NCBI GenBank assembly: GCA_902592615.1
Contig: CACJFI010000001.1
Coordinates: forward strand, 62,001-126,000
Length of the DNA: 64,000 bases
Source of the DNA: an uncultured SAR116 cluster alpha proteobacterium
GTDB taxonomy: Bacteria; Pseudomonadota; Alphaproteobacteria; Puniceispirillales; Marisalimonadaceae
Direction: 5' to 3'
Position numbers and translations under genes: made by a program. Under the pieces are notes generated by a model. It worked only from the letters and a program-made list of their open reading frames with translations. It was not told the DNA's origin and did no database searches. Shown one piece after another: positions 63,845-64,000 of the stretch (the first letter of the stretch is position 1; each line of letters opens with the position of its first letter).

Positions 63845-64000
63845 AAAAAATATTTTAATTTTTATTAAAACAATTTTAATTGGTCTGTTAGGGGGTATTA
63901 TATTTAATCTTTTGCTTTTACCATTGCCCTGGATGCTTGGCCCAGCATTCAGTGTAGCTATTTTTGCTTTGTCAGGAGTAAATGTAGATTTAAGCAGAAA
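63837..64000 (+). CDS. AbrB-family membrane protein, truncated by right edge
   Basis: A frame open to the window edge from TTG 63837, the only possible start after an in-frame stop at 63828, overlapping the LysR end by 8 bases. The 54 visible residues form hydrophobic helices with LLLLPLPWMLGPAFSVAIFA, the repeat signature of AbrB-family (putative ammonia monooxygenase/transport) membrane proteins. The rest is outside the window. It is probably co-transcribed with lysR. Confidence 0.6.
   Translation, partial: MIKKNILIFIKTILIGLLGGIIFNLLLLPLPWMLGPAFSVAIFALSGVNVDLSR

Noticed and set aside
1-64000. CRISPR array, insertion sequence, prophage or integrase
   Set aside because: No spaced direct repeats, transposase or integrase motifs were seen on either strand; the single tRNA shows no obvious attachment-site duplication nearby.

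Overview
The window is strongly AT-rich and gene-dense, with short spacers, many 1-8 base gene overlaps, and alphaproteobacterial families throughout: long-form HPF, tripartite tricarboxylate (TTT) transporters, CaiB/BaiF CoA-transferases, and TauD and PhyH oxygenases. This fits a streamlined planktonic marine alphaproteobacterium of the SAR11/HIMB59/AEGEAN-169 kind. No 16S or single-copy phylogenetic marker is present, so the placement is an inference.

Layout. 1-2670: a minus-strand operon (MFS transporter, 50-residue protein, DUF924 protein, alpha/beta hydrolase cut by the left edge). 2759-7976: a PhyH oxygenase, class II aldolase, Hsp20 pair, two SDRs and a DapA-type aldolase. 8185-19742: housekeeping and general metabolism, with tRNA-Arg(UCU), a VOC protein, a frameshifted EthD-like gene, hpf, msrA, epoxide hydrolase, epimerase, MATE pump, hydratase, three small or damaged genes, and tesA divergent from an ybbA-ybbP-like ABC pair. 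19897-31000: a catabolic block of PhyH-thiolase-PhyH, a decayed endonuclease I gene, TauD-CaiB-sulfatase-TauD-CaiB, and an enolase-superfamily protein. 30930-37899: two-subunit aconitase X, a TTT transporter and a DUF3604/PHP hydrolase. 37896-47763: LysR, sulfatase, second TTT transporter, sulfatase, enolase-superfamily protein, TauD and TauE/SafE. 47767-51188: GST, aldo-keto reductase and GMC oxidoreductase. 51221-62726: a minus-strand operon with four sulfatases and a complete peptide-type ABC importer, faced by a LysR gene at 62906. An AbrB-like membrane protein runs off the right edge.

How it may work together. The most notable feature is a catabolic island with seven Cys-type sulfatases, none with a visible signal peptide. 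They are interleaved with two TTT importers, one ABC importer, three TauD-type oxygenases, two CoA-transferases, two enolase-superfamily proteins and a sulfite/sulfonate-type exporter. The simplest reading is that small sulfated (possibly sulfonated or phosphonate-ester) organic compounds are imported intact, desulfated in the cytoplasm, activated as CoA esters or oxidised, and passed to central metabolism, with excess sulfur anion exported. Substrates cannot be read from the sequence. Two LysR genes face sulfatase/transporter operons, and one of those gaps holds a perfect T-N11-A dyad. Attenuator-like hairpins follow two of the three solute-binding-protein genes directly before their membrane subunits. 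There are clear traces of turnover: a sulfatase C-terminal fossil, an endonuclease pseudogene and a homopolymer frameshift.
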